A stretch of DNA of 33,557 nt from Candidatus Woesebacteria bacterium RIFCSPHIGHO2_01_FULL_39_32 (GCA_001792345.1 MGGJ01000006.1:86656-120212), one strand, 5' to 3'; shown: positions 8,368 through 15,854, counted from the stretch's first letter. Numbers and translations: made by a program. The notes: generated from the sequence alone by a model not told the origin.

Positions 8368-9366
8368 TTATGAGGACCTTTGTTTTACGGCGTCAACGAA
8401 ATCCTGTCTCATCTCCCGCCAAATTGCCATATTTTTACCTACCACTTCATCTTTTATCCATCGAAGTTTACGTTCCATATGAGGTTCCACTCCCTCGAAA
8501 ACCGGTTCCATCGTGAGCTGATGACTACTTATGACGCCGGATTCACAGGACTCCCTGGCAACCAAATCTAATAAATCAAATTTTCTTTCCTTTCCATGAC
8601 TTCTTCCAGTACCAAAATTATATGTCCCAGGCATTCCCGGCATATCAACTAAATATAACGAATACCTTTCAGGATTCCCCAACAACTGTCTCAATTCAAT
8701 ATCAAGCATATTCCTGAGAGTATTGACTACTTTGGGTTTATGACTTTCTTCCTTACTCCTTACTTCGTTTGCCAAACCCCAAGCTTTCTCAACCGACAAG
8801 TCTTTTCCTTTTGCATTTTTTTCAAAATATTCTCTATACCTCTCAGAGGAAAAACCAGAAGAAGAATCAAGGTTAATAATTGAGTAACCTTCTCTGTAGG
8901 ATAAAAGACCACTCATAAACGACTTGCCGACCCCGGGTCGTCCTAACATAGCCAATGTTACGGGAATAGGCACATCTTTGTTTGGCTTTTGGTAACTTTT
9001 CAAGTCTAAATCGGTATTTAATGCTGCGTGTACTGCCAAAATGGTAGGAAGCTTTAAATCATCCAGGGCATAATCCAATCTCTCTAATTGCTCTTTTGAT
9101 AAATTTCCACGAATCACTACGTCAGATCTCCCAATATCTTTCAACACTTCGTGTCTCTTGCCCGGCAACAAATCGTCTGGACGTTCAACACTTATTCTGT
9201 AACTTGGAAAGTAAATTGGTTTTCCGTCTTTATCAGGAAGTCTTAGAATACTGGTACCATCAGGAAAGTTAACTGTCTCAAGTACAGTTACAGGAGACTC
9301 TTCTGCCACCTTCCATGTTTGAGTTGTAGCTTTATGGGTTTCAGTATCTAATTGATCTTCGCTCAT
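8368..9366 (-). CDS. P-loop NTPase of unknown function
   Basis: 332 aa. An N-terminal part of about 130 residues carries no motif I recognise (it begins with a Thr/Glu-rich tail and a PDGTSILRLPDKDGKPIYFPSYR segment). A Walker A, GRPGVGKS, follows at 142-149, and YSLYLVDMPG (235-244) is consistent with Walker B or a G3-like DxPG motif. The N-terminal ATG overlaps the stop of the upstream ATPase/winged-helix gene (ATGA, 9363-9366), so the two products are made together and probably act together. There is no membrane segment. It could be a kinase-like or GTPase-like P-loop protein; I do not assign a function. Confidence 0.75.
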   Translation of the reverse strand: MSEDQLDTETHKATTQTWKVAEESPVTVLETVNFPDGTSILRLPDKDGKPIYFPSYRISVERPDDLLPGKRHEVLKDIGRSDVVIRGNLSKEQLERLDYALDDLKLPTILAVHAALNTDLDLKSYQKPNKDVPIPVTLAMLGRPGVGKSFMSGLLSYREGYSIINLDSSSGFSSERYREYFEKNAKGKDLSVEKAWGLANEVRSKEESHKPKVVNTLRNMLDIELRQLLGNPERYSLYLVDMPGMPGTYNFGTGRSHGKERKFDLLDLVARESCESGVISSHQLTMEPVFEGVEPHMERKLRWIKDEVVGKNMAIWREMRQDFVDAVKQRSS

Positions 9367-10340
9367 TTTTTAACTAATTTATAACCAACATTTCTGATTG
9401 GTAATAACTCGTATGCTAAAAGCTTCTTATTCAATCTTTGAACTGTCTTCCCAATAGCTTGATCGGAATACTCGTCATAACTTCCTTTTCCCCATTTAAA
9501 ATCTGCCACCTTTTCCTTAGTAACTACTCCTTCACTTCTTAGTGCTTCTTCTATGATCAACTTCTCAACCTTTATGAATCTGGCTTTGGACAGTTCTCCG
9601 TTCTCACTATAACTTAAGTCCACATTTACCTTTATATCTAAAAGAGACCTTGATGGATGAAGTTCAAAATACCTTTTAAGGAGTTCGCTTTTAAAAACTT
9701 GAGAATCCTTTAAATTTATCTCTTTTAAAATCTCTTCATTACATCTTTTGATAACTTCAACAATTGGTGAAAGAACTTTATTAAAACTGCGATTATCTAA
9801 AATTGCATCGTAATCTTTTTCTAAAAGATCTGTGTTAATTGCAAAAAATTTGATAAACCTTCCGATTCCTCCACTTAATTTAAAAATCTCTTCAAGATTC
9901 TCTTTGCTTAGATTTTTGTTTATTTCTAGAGCAAAAATGTCAGAATCCTTCATTTCCCTTGCTTTAAAAAAATAAGTGGAATAGAGATGGCTTGAAAGGT
10001 AACTTGATTTAAAAGTCTCTTCTTCCAAAATATAGGGTGTATTAACTACTAAAGCAAACTTTTGCGAAAGTGCCGCTTTCTGAAAATACTCATCTGCTAT
10101 TTGCAAGGCATTATTTACCTTGTCGAAATTGAGATCGAGAATATTATAATTACTAGTAGTATCGTTTTCTTTGGTAATATAAGAAATTTTTAAATTCTTG
10201 TTTTTCTCCAAAAATTTTCGGATAAAGTAAGAGGCTCCCAAACCCGGAACCGTCAAAATTATAAGATTTGAAGCAAGCTTTACATTTTTTAAAAGATTTC
10301 TCTCAAAGTCTTTATAAAGTTCCTGCGAATAAAATCCCAT
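9363..10340 (-). CDS. STAND-like AAA ATPase with C-terminal OmpR/PhoB-type winged helix
   Basis: 325 aa. Residues about 10-170 resemble an AAA/STAND ATPase core, but the P-loop is degenerate: VPGLGASYF at 31-39 lacks the GKS/T lysine. A hydrophobic strand ending FALVVNTP may be the Walker B region. Residues about 255-325 match the OmpR-type winged helix (EGVVTKEKVADFKWG...YSDQAIGKTVQRLNKKL...IRNVGYKLVKK), with the terminal GYKL hairpin typical of that family. There is no receiver domain. It probably acts as a DNA-binding regulator. Three direct repeats with an 11-bp period, the spacing favoured by OmpR-family proteins, lie 50-83 bp upstream of its ATG. It is coupled to the P-loop NTPase downstream. 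Confidence 0.78.
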   Translation of the reverse strand: MGFYSQELYKDFERNLLKNVKLASNLIILTVPGLGASYFIRKFLEKNKNLKISYITKENDTTSNYNILDLNFDKVNNALQIADEYFQKAALSQKFALVVNTPYILEEETFKSSYLSSHLYSTYFFKAREMKDSDIFALEINKNLSKENLEEIFKLSGGIGRFIKFFAINTDLLEKDYDAILDNRSFNKVLSPIVEVIKRCNEEILKEINLKDSQVFKSELLKRYFELHPSRSLLDIKVNVDLSYSENGELSKARFIKVEKLIIEEALRSEGVVTKEKVADFKWGKGSYDEYSDQAIGKTVQRLNKKLLAYELLPIRNVGYKLVKK

Positions 10341-10359
10341 ATCTGAAAGAATATTAACA
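10341..10359 (-). promoter_or_regulatory. Extended -10 promoter of the ATPase/winged-helix operon
   Basis: On the minus strand TGTTAATAT (10359-10351) lies 10 nt before the ATG at 10340. The -35 zone (about 10374-10379) is poor, consistent with a promoter needing an activator at the 11-bp repeats just upstream. Confidence 0.4.
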
Positions 10360-10390
10360 CAAAAATAGTACCTTTCTCACTTAAAGCTAA

Positions 10391-10423
10391 TTTGTCCACT
10401 TTTTGTCCACTTTTTGTCGGGCA
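10391..10423. promoter_or_regulatory. Three direct repeats, 11-bp period: candidate operator
   Basis: TTTGTCCAC begins at 10391 and again at 10402, and TTTGTCGGG begins at 10413, each exactly 11 bp apart. This is one helical turn per repeat, the tandem arrangement bound by OmpR/PhoB winged helices. It sits between the minus-strand promoter of such a protein and a plus-strand promoter whose -35 is the third repeat. Confidence 0.5.
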
Positions 10424-10442
10424 AAATTTCATGCGTTATAGG
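10414..10442 (+). promoter_or_regulatory. Candidate promoter for the short RNA at 10449
   Basis: -35 TTGTCG (10414-10419), 17-bp spacer, -10 TATAGG (10437-10442). A second hexamer GATAAT is at 10442-10447. The predicted start is near 10449. Confidence 0.4.
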
Positions 10443-10448
10443 ATAATA

Positions 10449-10544
10449 ACTCAACCTAAAAACAGGTAATTGCTTTAGAGGTAAATCAATTCTATTTGTT
10501 GGTTATTGGTAACTGGGAAAGCGCCTCTAAAAAGGCGCTTTTTT
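10449..10544 (+). ncRNA. Attenuator-like short RNA
   Basis: A promoter-to-terminator unit of about 95 nt without an ORF. TTTAGAGG (10474-10481) can pair perfectly with CCTCTAAA (10524-10531). That segment includes part of the 5' arm and loop of the terminator, so the two structures exclude each other as in an attenuator or riboswitch. A run of TTGG-anchored heptads (10496-10516) lies between. I recognise no known riboswitch class; it could also be a stand-alone small RNA. Confidence 0.45.
10518..10544 (+). terminator. Intrinsic terminator
   Basis: A 9-bp stem AAAGCGCCT (10518-10526) with AGGCGCTTT (10533-10541), loop CTAAAA, and a run of six T at 10539-10544. It is the clearest Rho-independent terminator in the window. 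Confidence 0.85.
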
Positions 10545-10640
10545 ATTAGAAAAACTAGGAAAAAAGCTTTCTTAATTTTTCCCTCGAAGCAATTTAGCAC
10601 TTTAAAATTCAGTTGTTGGAAGAAGTTTCTTTGAATTCAA

Positions 10641-10990
10641 CTCACAGGAACCCAAAGCTTATATCCGATATCTAACATCTGATATCCGTTCCGGGTTCCT
10701 GTGAGAACGGAGACTAAACCTAATAGTAGGAGTCATCCCGCTACTAAATTTGAGGGAAGAATCAGCGTAATGGCTGGCCTAATCCTAGGTTTGTGTATCA
10801 CTGCGAGGCGCCCGTAACTGAGCGAATAACCTTTGCATATGGTGATATACGAAGTTGGATTGAACTCAAATTTCAGTGAGGCGGACAAGTGGGGTCGCCA
10901 ATCCCCTGCCTATTTGAAGCTAAAGTACCGTTAGCTAAATGTACCGCAAGGTGCAAATGGCACTCAAAGGAACATAGTTTTCACAAGGAG
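10641..10990 (+). ncRNA. Candidate large structured RNA / leader of the secreted-protein gene
   Basis: About 350 nt without an ORF but with many pairings. There is a perfect 13-bp stem 10641-10653 with 10693-10705, and AAACCTA (10716-10722) pairs with TAGGTTT (10786-10792). TAGTAG (10724) pairs with CTACTA (10741), AAATTTGAG (10746-10754) with CTCAAATTT (10865-10873), and TATCAC (10796) with GTGATA (10842). GGCG (10880) with CGCC (10896) interleaves with GGGG (10891) and CCCC (10903), a possible pseudoknot. A hairpin GCTAA/TTAGC lies at 10919-10935, and a 6-bp hairpin capped by a GCAA tetraloop lies at about 10940-10955. It is not tmRNA, RNase P, SRP or a riboswitch I know. It ends at the gene's Shine-Dalgarno, so it may be a cis-acting leader or an independent RNA. 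Confidence 0.5.
10662..10689. repeat. Heptad array (TATC word) inside the 13-bp hairpin
   Basis: Exact 7-nt period: TATCCGA at 10662, TATCTAA at 10669, CATCTGA at 10676, TATCCGT at 10683. It fills the apical part of the stem 10641-10705. Confidence 0.6.
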
Positions 10991-10996
10991 TGAAGC

Positions 10997-12523
10997 GTGA
11001 AAAACAACCTTATTTGGCGTGTCTTAATGGCCCTTATAGTGCTGATTTCAGCACTGGCCGCGGCTGCACACCCTGCCTACGCGCAGGAAGAAGCCACTAA
11101 TGTGGTTTATTGCAGCGAGCAGGAAAATCGATCTTGCGAAGTGATTTCGGCAGAAATCATTGGCAAGTTTGAAGAAGAGGCAAACTTCTGGATGTACCTT
11201 ACCTACGGAGTGCACAACTTCCGTGTCAATGGTGTTTGGTACACCAGAACCGTTGATCCGATTCCGACCGAGATTCACATTGATCGCGACAGCTATACGT
11301 CAATCCCGCAGATGGGGATCTTCTGGCAGCAAGACAGTCTGGTTTACAACCAGGTCGGGTGGGCATACGACAATGACGTTCCACTGACCAACCCGAACGC
11401 ACAACAAGTCTTTACTGCTGATGAACTGTCCAGTGAACCAATGTTGGTCACCTATCAATGGGATGGGGCAAAGACTCTCACTTGGAACATCAACGTAGCT
11501 ATCAGCGACGAGGAGATAATCATAAGAGTCAACCAATTTATGGTCCAGTTCATGTACCCGATCAGCCAGCTACCGTCTTACGAGCGGCAAACATATACTC
11601 TCCCAGCAGATATCGAGTGGGTCTCTGGTGAAGAGTTGGAGGTGGTTGCAGTTCATAAATTCTCCCGCACTGTCCCCGCTACTTGGACCGAGACCTATCT
11701 TTGGGAGGATGTGAGCTGGATGTATGAGGACAACCTCAGTCGTCTGATCGCCGGTGGAATGAATAAAGGCCTGGCAGAGGATATTGTTCAGGCTCAGTTC
11801 GAAGCCGATGCGGATCAATATCGCGGTACCTTCCCGAACTACGAAAATACCCTATGGAGAGTAACGTGGGAATGGGAAGATGGTTATACTTTTCAGCGAC
11901 GGGATGGCTCGTTAATTAAAATCAGTGACGACAACCTGATGACCAGCCGGGCCTGCACCAAGGAAGAACATTGCTACTCAAGGGGCTTCACTCCAGAAGT
12001 CGGCCAAACGCTTTACGTTGATCCATACACCATTTGGAACATCGCGGATTGGAAGGATTATAAAGGAGGCACACGCAAAGACCTCGCCAATCTCCGGCTG
12101 ATTAACGTTAGCCCTGCTCGGGATATCCTACCTCAAGACTGGGAATTGCTACAGAAGCGCTGGCGGCACGCCGAGGTCGATCCGTTTTTCGCAACCATCA
12201 CGGGATGGGTCTATGATGGCAGCTTTATGAAGATCGAGACAGATCAAGGCCCATTGAACCTGCGTGCTAGCGTTAGTCCTCCTATCGGCACTAAGATCGC
12301 CGCCTACATTTACAACCAGAGTGCTTCTGCAAAGCACTACAACCCAGGAGAACTAACCGGTCGGGTGATGGTGTTGTTTGACGATCAGGGGAAACTCTGG
12401 TTCTTCAATAACTCCATTGAGTATGGTTTCAGCTTCGACGCTGAGACCTATTCTACCGGCGAGTGTGGAGGCCTCATGACCATCGACAACTGGGTCGATG
12501 GCTGCCAGAAACCCAACAACTGA
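10997..12523 (+). CDS. Secreted protein of unknown function, compositionally foreign
   Basis: 508 aa with a GTG start 7 nt after AAGGAG (10984-10989), the strongest Shine-Dalgarno in the window. The signal peptide (residues about 1-29) ends AHPAYAQEE, a clean signal peptidase I site, and there is no later membrane helix. The mature part is rich in Trp, Tyr and acidic residues, looks beta-rich, and has a few Cys (YCSEQENRSC; ACTKEEHC; GECGG...GC), so it is probably an exported disulfide-containing protein. I recognise no family. By eye its GC content is close to one half, against about 35-38 % in its neighbours, with frequent CTG, CGG and GCC codons, which suggests recent transfer. A 350-nt structured leader precedes it and a 21-bp hairpin follows. 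A lone-gene cassette is likely. Confidence 0.85.
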   Translation: MKNNLIWRVLMALIVLISALAAAAHPAYAQEEATNVVYCSEQENRSCEVISAEIIGKFEEEANFWMYLTYGVHNFRVNGVWYTRTVDPIPTEIHIDRDSYTSIPQMGIFWQQDSLVYNQVGWAYDNDVPLTNPNAQQVFTADELSSEPMLVTYQWDGAKTLTWNINVAISDEEIIIRVNQFMVQFMYPISQLPSYERQTYTLPADIEWVSGEELEVVAVHKFSRTVPATWTETYLWEDVSWMYEDNLSRLIAGGMNKGLAEDIVQAQFEADADQYRGTFPNYENTLWRVTWEWEDGYTFQRRDGSLIKISDDNLMTSRACTKEEHCYSRGFTPEVGQTLYVDPYTIWNIADWKDYKGGTRKDLANLRLINVSPARDILPQDWELLQKRWRHAEVDPFFATITGWVYDGSFMKIETDQGPLNLRASVSPPIGTKIAAYIYNQSASAKHYNPGELTGRVMVLFDDQGKLWFFNNSIEYGFSFDAETYSTGECGGLMTIDNWVDGCQKPNN

Positions 12524-12550
12524 AATATCAACTGGGTAATTAAACCCCAG

Positions 12551-12638
12551 AGGAGCCGGAGAAGGAAAAATCGAGAAAGTAGGCTATCGCAGCTTACATT
12601 TAAAAAATATTTTCTCGATAATCCTCTCTCCGGCTCCT
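12551..12638. terminator. Long hairpin after the secreted-protein gene
   Basis: The outer stem is 12 bp, AGGAGCCGGAGA (12551-12562) with 12627-12638. The inner stem is 9 bp, ATCGAGAAA (12570-12578) with TTTCTCGAT (12611-12619). The two are separated by a small internal loop with further GG/CC pairing. There is no T-run after it, so it may be a 3' stabiliser or an element end and not a simple terminator. Confidence 0.6.
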
Positions 12639-12705
12639 TATGTACGTTCTTCAACTGAAATTCAAAGCACAAAAATATTAGAAGATATTTATTGATCGAA
12701 AATAA

Positions 12706-13692
12706 CTATTTTCTCCGCTTTTCCCAGACTTCTTCGTTAACAATATTTCCAGGTTTTTTGCCGCTTAGGGTATCAAGAATAGCGTCAACAGCCATTCGTC
12801 CCATCTTTTCTCTCGCTTCCCATGTAGCCGAGGCGATGTGGGGTGTAAGGATTACATTTTCCATTCCGACCAGCTCCGGATTAACATTTGGTTCTGTTTC
12901 AAAAACATCTAATCCCGCTCCCCCCAAACGTCCGTCTCTTAACGCATTAACTAAATCATGCTCATCAACAACTGGGCCTCTTGCAGTGTTAACCAACAAT
13001 GCTCCCTTTTTCATTTTCCCCAAACTATCTTTATTGATCATATGTGTTGTCTCATCAGTCAATGGAACATGAAGTGTTACAAAGTCGGACTCAGCCAAAA
13101 GATTATCAAACTCTGCAAACTCAACTCCGTATTTCCCTTCCGCTTCCTCATCCCTAGATCTTTTATTGTATAAAACCCGCATATTCCATCCCTTTGCCCG
13201 TTCAGCAACCATAGTACCAATTCTTCCAAGTCCGATAATTCCTAAAGTCTTGCCTGTCATATTTATTCCTAAAAATATATTCGGCTCCCATCCTTTATAT
13301 GCACCTCTTTTAACTGACTCATCTGCCTCAACAATCCTTCGAGCCAGTGCAAGCATTAAAGCCCAAGTGTGTTCAGCTACAGCCTCATTTACTTCATCGG
13401 ATGGCGTGTTGACAACCACAACTCCCCTGTCAGTCAATTCGTCAACTACAACGTTGTCAAATCCAACAGCATAATTTGACACAATCTTTAGTTGTGGTCC
13501 AATTGCATCAACTACCTCTCCGTTTATTTTGTCTGTAAGAAGTGTCAGGAGTACATCGACACCTTTACCCTTTTCCAAAAGTTCTTCTGAGGAAAGTGGC
13601 CTATCAAATCGTGATACTTCAACTTCATGACCAGAAGAATTAAGTTTATCAAGGGCTGTTCCCGGAAATTTTCTGGTTACAAAAATCTTCAT
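12706..13692 (-). CDS. D-isomer-specific 2-hydroxyacid dehydrogenase (glyoxylate/hydroxypyruvate reductase-like)
   Basis: 328 aa, normal length. NAD(P)-dependent reduction of a 2-keto acid; the closest resemblance is to GyaR/hydroxypyruvate reductase-type enzymes. The Rossmann motif GIIGLGRIG is at 151-159, the substrate loop NYAVGFDNV is at 73-81, and the catalytic triad is Arg238 (NTARGPVVDE), Glu near 267 (FETEP) and His285 (TPHIAS). It is last in a minus-strand series after aldolase and a PfkB kinase. It has its own leaderless promoter, with the TGCTACAAT 6 nt before the ATG. The exact substrate cannot be told from sequence; D-lactate or phosphoglycerate activity is less likely given the sequence type. 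Confidence 0.9.
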   Translation of the reverse strand: MKIFVTRKFPGTALDKLNSSGHEVEVSRFDRPLSSEELLEKGKGVDVLLTLLTDKINGEVVDAIGPQLKIVSNYAVGFDNVVVDELTDRGVVVVNTPSDEVNEAVAEHTWALMLALARRIVEADESVKRGAYKGWEPNIFLGINMTGKTLGIIGLGRIGTMVAERAKGWNMRVLYNKRSRDEEAEGKYGVEFAEFDNLLAESDFVTLHVPLTDETTHMINKDSLGKMKKGALLVNTARGPVVDEHDLVNALRDGRLGGAGLDVFETEPNVNPELVGMENVILTPHIASATWEAREKMGRMAVDAILDTLSGKKPGNIVNEEVWEKRRK

Positions 13693-13707
13693 TTTAAAAT
13701 TGTAGCA
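13693..13707 (-). promoter_or_regulatory. Extended -10 promoter, leaderless
   Basis: Minus strand TGCTACAAT (13707-13699), spacer TTTAAA (6 nt), then ATG at 13692. It overlaps the edge of the GTAG heptad array. Confidence 0.6.
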
Positions 13708-13780
13708 CGTAGCAAGTAGTATGTAGTATGCACACGTGTTTTACTTTAACCCATACTACTATCTACATTCTACTTACTAC
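13702..13780. repeat. Inverted GTAG heptad array between kinase and dehydrogenase genes
   Basis: GTAG recurs every 7 nt from 13702 (GTAGCAC, GTAGCAA, GTAGTAT, GTAGTAT). The mirror arm 13751-13780 carries CTAC at a 7-nt step. The two 30-nt arms match at every GTAG anchor, giving an imperfect hairpin with a loop of about 19 nt. The stop codon of the PfkB gene (13777-13779) is formed by the array. Confidence 0.7.
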
Positions 13781-14778
13781 ATTTCAACAACTCCTACTTC
13801 GCTACTTTTTGCTCTCTCCAACCATTGTGGCATCTCACTCTCTCTCAATAAACCCCTTTGCGAACCTACATATCCAATAACTGAAGCTGAGTTTGCTGTA
13901 CCCCAAAGTAGAGCTGTAGCGAAGTCTTTACCTTTAATTATGGCCGAAAGACAACCTGCGCCAAAAGCATCACCCGCACCTGTTCTTTCGTAAGCATCAA
14001 CCGGCAAAACACCGGCCTTGTAATACTTATTACTCTGGCGCTCATATAGAAATGAACCATTACTCCCATCCGTGATGATTGAAATTTTTGGTCCAAGATC
14101 TGATAAATTCTGTAAAAGTTCTTTTTCTGCTCCGTGAGAATCCTCCATCCCAGTTAACTTTTCTGCCTCTTCGCGATTAACGTAAATTATATGAGTGATT
14201 TCTAAAACAGGTTTTAAAGCCTGAACCCCAGTCCTCATTTGACGGCTACCTGGATTGAATGCAAGCTTAATCCCAGAGTTTTTATGAATAAAATCAACAA
14301 GGTGATTATAAAAAGGCTGGAAACTCTCTCCCATTGAAGTTAAATAGATCCAGTCTGCTACTGGTAGTTTGACTGGAAATTCGTACGACCTGGGCGCATG
14401 ATAAGTAAAAATCGTTCTCTCCCCACCATAGTTGATTGCCGTTGAATAGTTTGTTCCGGCGGTCGGCTGTTGAACTACATATGACATGTTAACTCCCTCT
14501 TTCTCCAACTTTTCGACAATCAAATTACCCGTGCTGTCTCCTCCAAGAGTTGTAACTAGACCTACCTTTATTCCTAAACGCTTTGCACCGACCGCATTAT
14601 TTGCTGCGTTTCCACCCAAAGAATACTCAAGATTCTTAACGGGAATTTTTTCTCCGTAGCTAAAACAAATAAGACACTCCTTGTCGTCAAGTGTGCACAA
14701 TGCTTCAGATTCAGTCGGAGTTATGAATACATCCCAAGAAACATCACCAATTGAAAGTAATTCAAGTTTATTTCCCAT
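13777..14778 (-). CDS. PfkB-family sugar (phosphate) kinase
   Basis: 333 aa from ATG 14778, which has AGGAAGAG just upstream inside the aldolase gene; a TTG at 14790 is possible but lacks a Shine-Dalgarno. The N-terminal PfkB signature (YSLGGNAANNAVGAKRLG, about 52-69) and the C-terminal signature ERTGAGDAFGAG (264-275) with catalytic base Asp270 are both present. It transfers phosphate from ATP to a sugar or sugar phosphate. It overlaps the 3' end of class I aldolase by 11 nt, so the two are co-translated. That context suggests fructose-6-phosphate or a related ketose phosphate as substrate (inference); a ribokinase-like or nucleoside role cannot be excluded. Confidence 0.88.
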   Translation of the reverse strand: MGNKLELLSIGDVSWDVFITPTESEALCTLDDKECLICFSYGEKIPVKNLEYSLGGNAANNAVGAKRLGIKVGLVTTLGGDSTGNLIVEKLEKEGVNMSYVVQQPTAGTNYSTAINYGGERTIFTYHAPRSYEFPVKLPVADWIYLTSMGESFQPFYNHLVDFIHKNSGIKLAFNPGSRQMRTGVQALKPVLEITHIIYVNREEAEKLTGMEDSHGAEKELLQNLSDLGPKISIITDGSNGSFLYERQSNKYYKAGVLPVDAYERTGAGDAFGAGCLSAIIKGKDFATALLWGTANSASVIGYVGSQRGLLRESEMPQWLERAKSSEVGVVEM

Positions 14779-15829
14779 TCTCTTCCTCAATTTCCCCTTC
14801 GTATTTTCCTGATCGGGCTAAAGAATTTAGTTTCGCTCTTTTATAAAATACCTTTTGTGCTAATTCAATATTTGCAGGATCACCTTTCCAGGCTTTCAAA
14901 ACCGGCTCTTGCAAAGCTCGGCCAAAAGAAAAAGAGAGCTGCCAGGCTACATCATCCATTTCATTCATCGCGTTTAAATGACCCGTTGACTCTTCCGGGC
15001 TGTCGCCTCCAGAAAGAAATACTATTCCCGGAACATCAGGAGGAATAACTTCTTTCAAGACTTTCAATGTTGCCTCTGCAATTTGCTTATCATTAGCTTT
15101 ATCGGGATTATCTTTTCCCTGATGAACCCAGTTGGGTTTAAGAAGCATACCGGGAAAATAAATTTTATATTCGGATAATTTTTTAAAAACACTTTTTAGT
15201 GTCTTATATGTAACTTCCTCACTTTTTTGAATATCGTGGGTTCCATCCATAAGAACTTCAGGTTCAACAATCGGAACCAGATCTGCTTCCTGAGAATAAG
15301 CAGCAAAAAGGGCGAGGAGTTCTGCATTCATATTGATACAGACGTCGGTTGGTATAGCGTCCCCCATACTTATAACTGCTCTCCATTTTGTGAATTTGGC
15401 TCCTAGTTCTTTATATTCACCAAGTCGCCCGCGAAGTCCATCCAATCCTTCGGTAATTTTTTCGCCGGAAAAGTTAACCATATCAACCGCACCTTCATCT
15501 ACCTTTATTCCTGGAATAATTCCCTTATCCGATAAATACTTAGCAAAAGGAACTCCCTCGTCTGTTTGTTGACGAATTGTCTCATCGTACAAAATTACAC
15601 CGCTTATGAATTCTTCAGCGCCATGAGTTTTAAAAAGAAGCTGCCTGTAAATTCTATGGTTTTCGGGAGTTGATTCAACTCCAATTGTGTCAAAGCGCTT
15701 TTTAATTGTTCCTGTAGATTCATCGGCAGCCAAAATACCCTTCCCAGGTGCAACAAGTTCTTTTGCAGTATCTCTTAATGCAGCTTCGTTCATATCAATC
15801 AATTTACCATGTTTAATCGTTTCCGACAA
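14768..15829 (-). CDS. fba: Class I fructose-bisphosphate aldolase
   Basis: 353 aa. It reversibly cleaves fructose-1,6-bisphosphate to dihydroxyacetone phosphate and glyceraldehyde-3-phosphate through a Schiff base. It is the long animal/plant-like class I type, with ILAADESTGTI (32-42), TKWRAVI (147-153), IVEPEVL (187-193) and GMLLKPNWV holding Lys231 as the Schiff-base residue; LSGGDSPEES is the phosphate loop. The TTG start at 15829 is chosen because an extended -10 (TGATTTAAT) ends exactly 6 nt upstream, the same spacing as at four other genes; an internal ATG follows 12 codons later. It is first in an operon with the PfkB kinase and divergent from the glycosyltransferase at 15871. Confidence 0.95.
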   Translation of the reverse strand: MSETIKHGKLIDMNEAALRDTAKELVAPGKGILAADESTGTIKKRFDTIGVESTPENHRIYRQLLFKTHGAEEFISGVILYDETIRQQTDEGVPFAKYLSDKGIIPGIKVDEGAVDMVNFSGEKITEGLDGLRGRLGEYKELGAKFTKWRAVISMGDAIPTDVCINMNAELLALFAAYSQEADLVPIVEPEVLMDGTHDIQKSEEVTYKTLKSVFKKLSEYKIYFPGMLLKPNWVHQGKDNPDKANDKQIAEATLKVLKEVIPPDVPGIVFLSGGDSPEESTGHLNAMNEMDDVAWQLSFSFGRALQEPVLKAWKGDPANIELAQKVFYKRAKLNSLARSGKYEGEIEEENGK

Positions 15830-15844
15830 TGTACTATTAAATCA
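15830..15844 (-). promoter_or_regulatory. Extended -10 promoter of aldolase, leaderless TTG
   Basis: Minus strand TGATTTAAT (15844-15836), spacer AGTACA (6 nt), TTG at 15829. Confidence 0.55.
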
Positions 15845-15854
15845 CCAAAAGAAA

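Noticed and set aside
10641-10990. tmRNA, RNase P RNA or group I/II intron
   Set aside because: I could not find a tRNA-like end, the RNase P conserved core words, or intron catalytic core motifs or a domain V hairpin.
12551-12638. Transposon terminal inverted repeat
   Set aside because: Both arms are adjacent in one hairpin and no matching copy is seen at the other side of the gene (the 10641 hairpin has a different sequence).
12692-13072. 126-aa plus-strand ORF over the 2-hydroxyacid dehydrogenase
   Set aside because: It is a shadow of a clearly conserved enzyme on the other strand, with no start signals or family match.
13702-13780. CRISPR-like regular repeats
   Set aside because: The period is 7 nt with no spacers of CRISPR length and no cas gene; these are heptad arrays.
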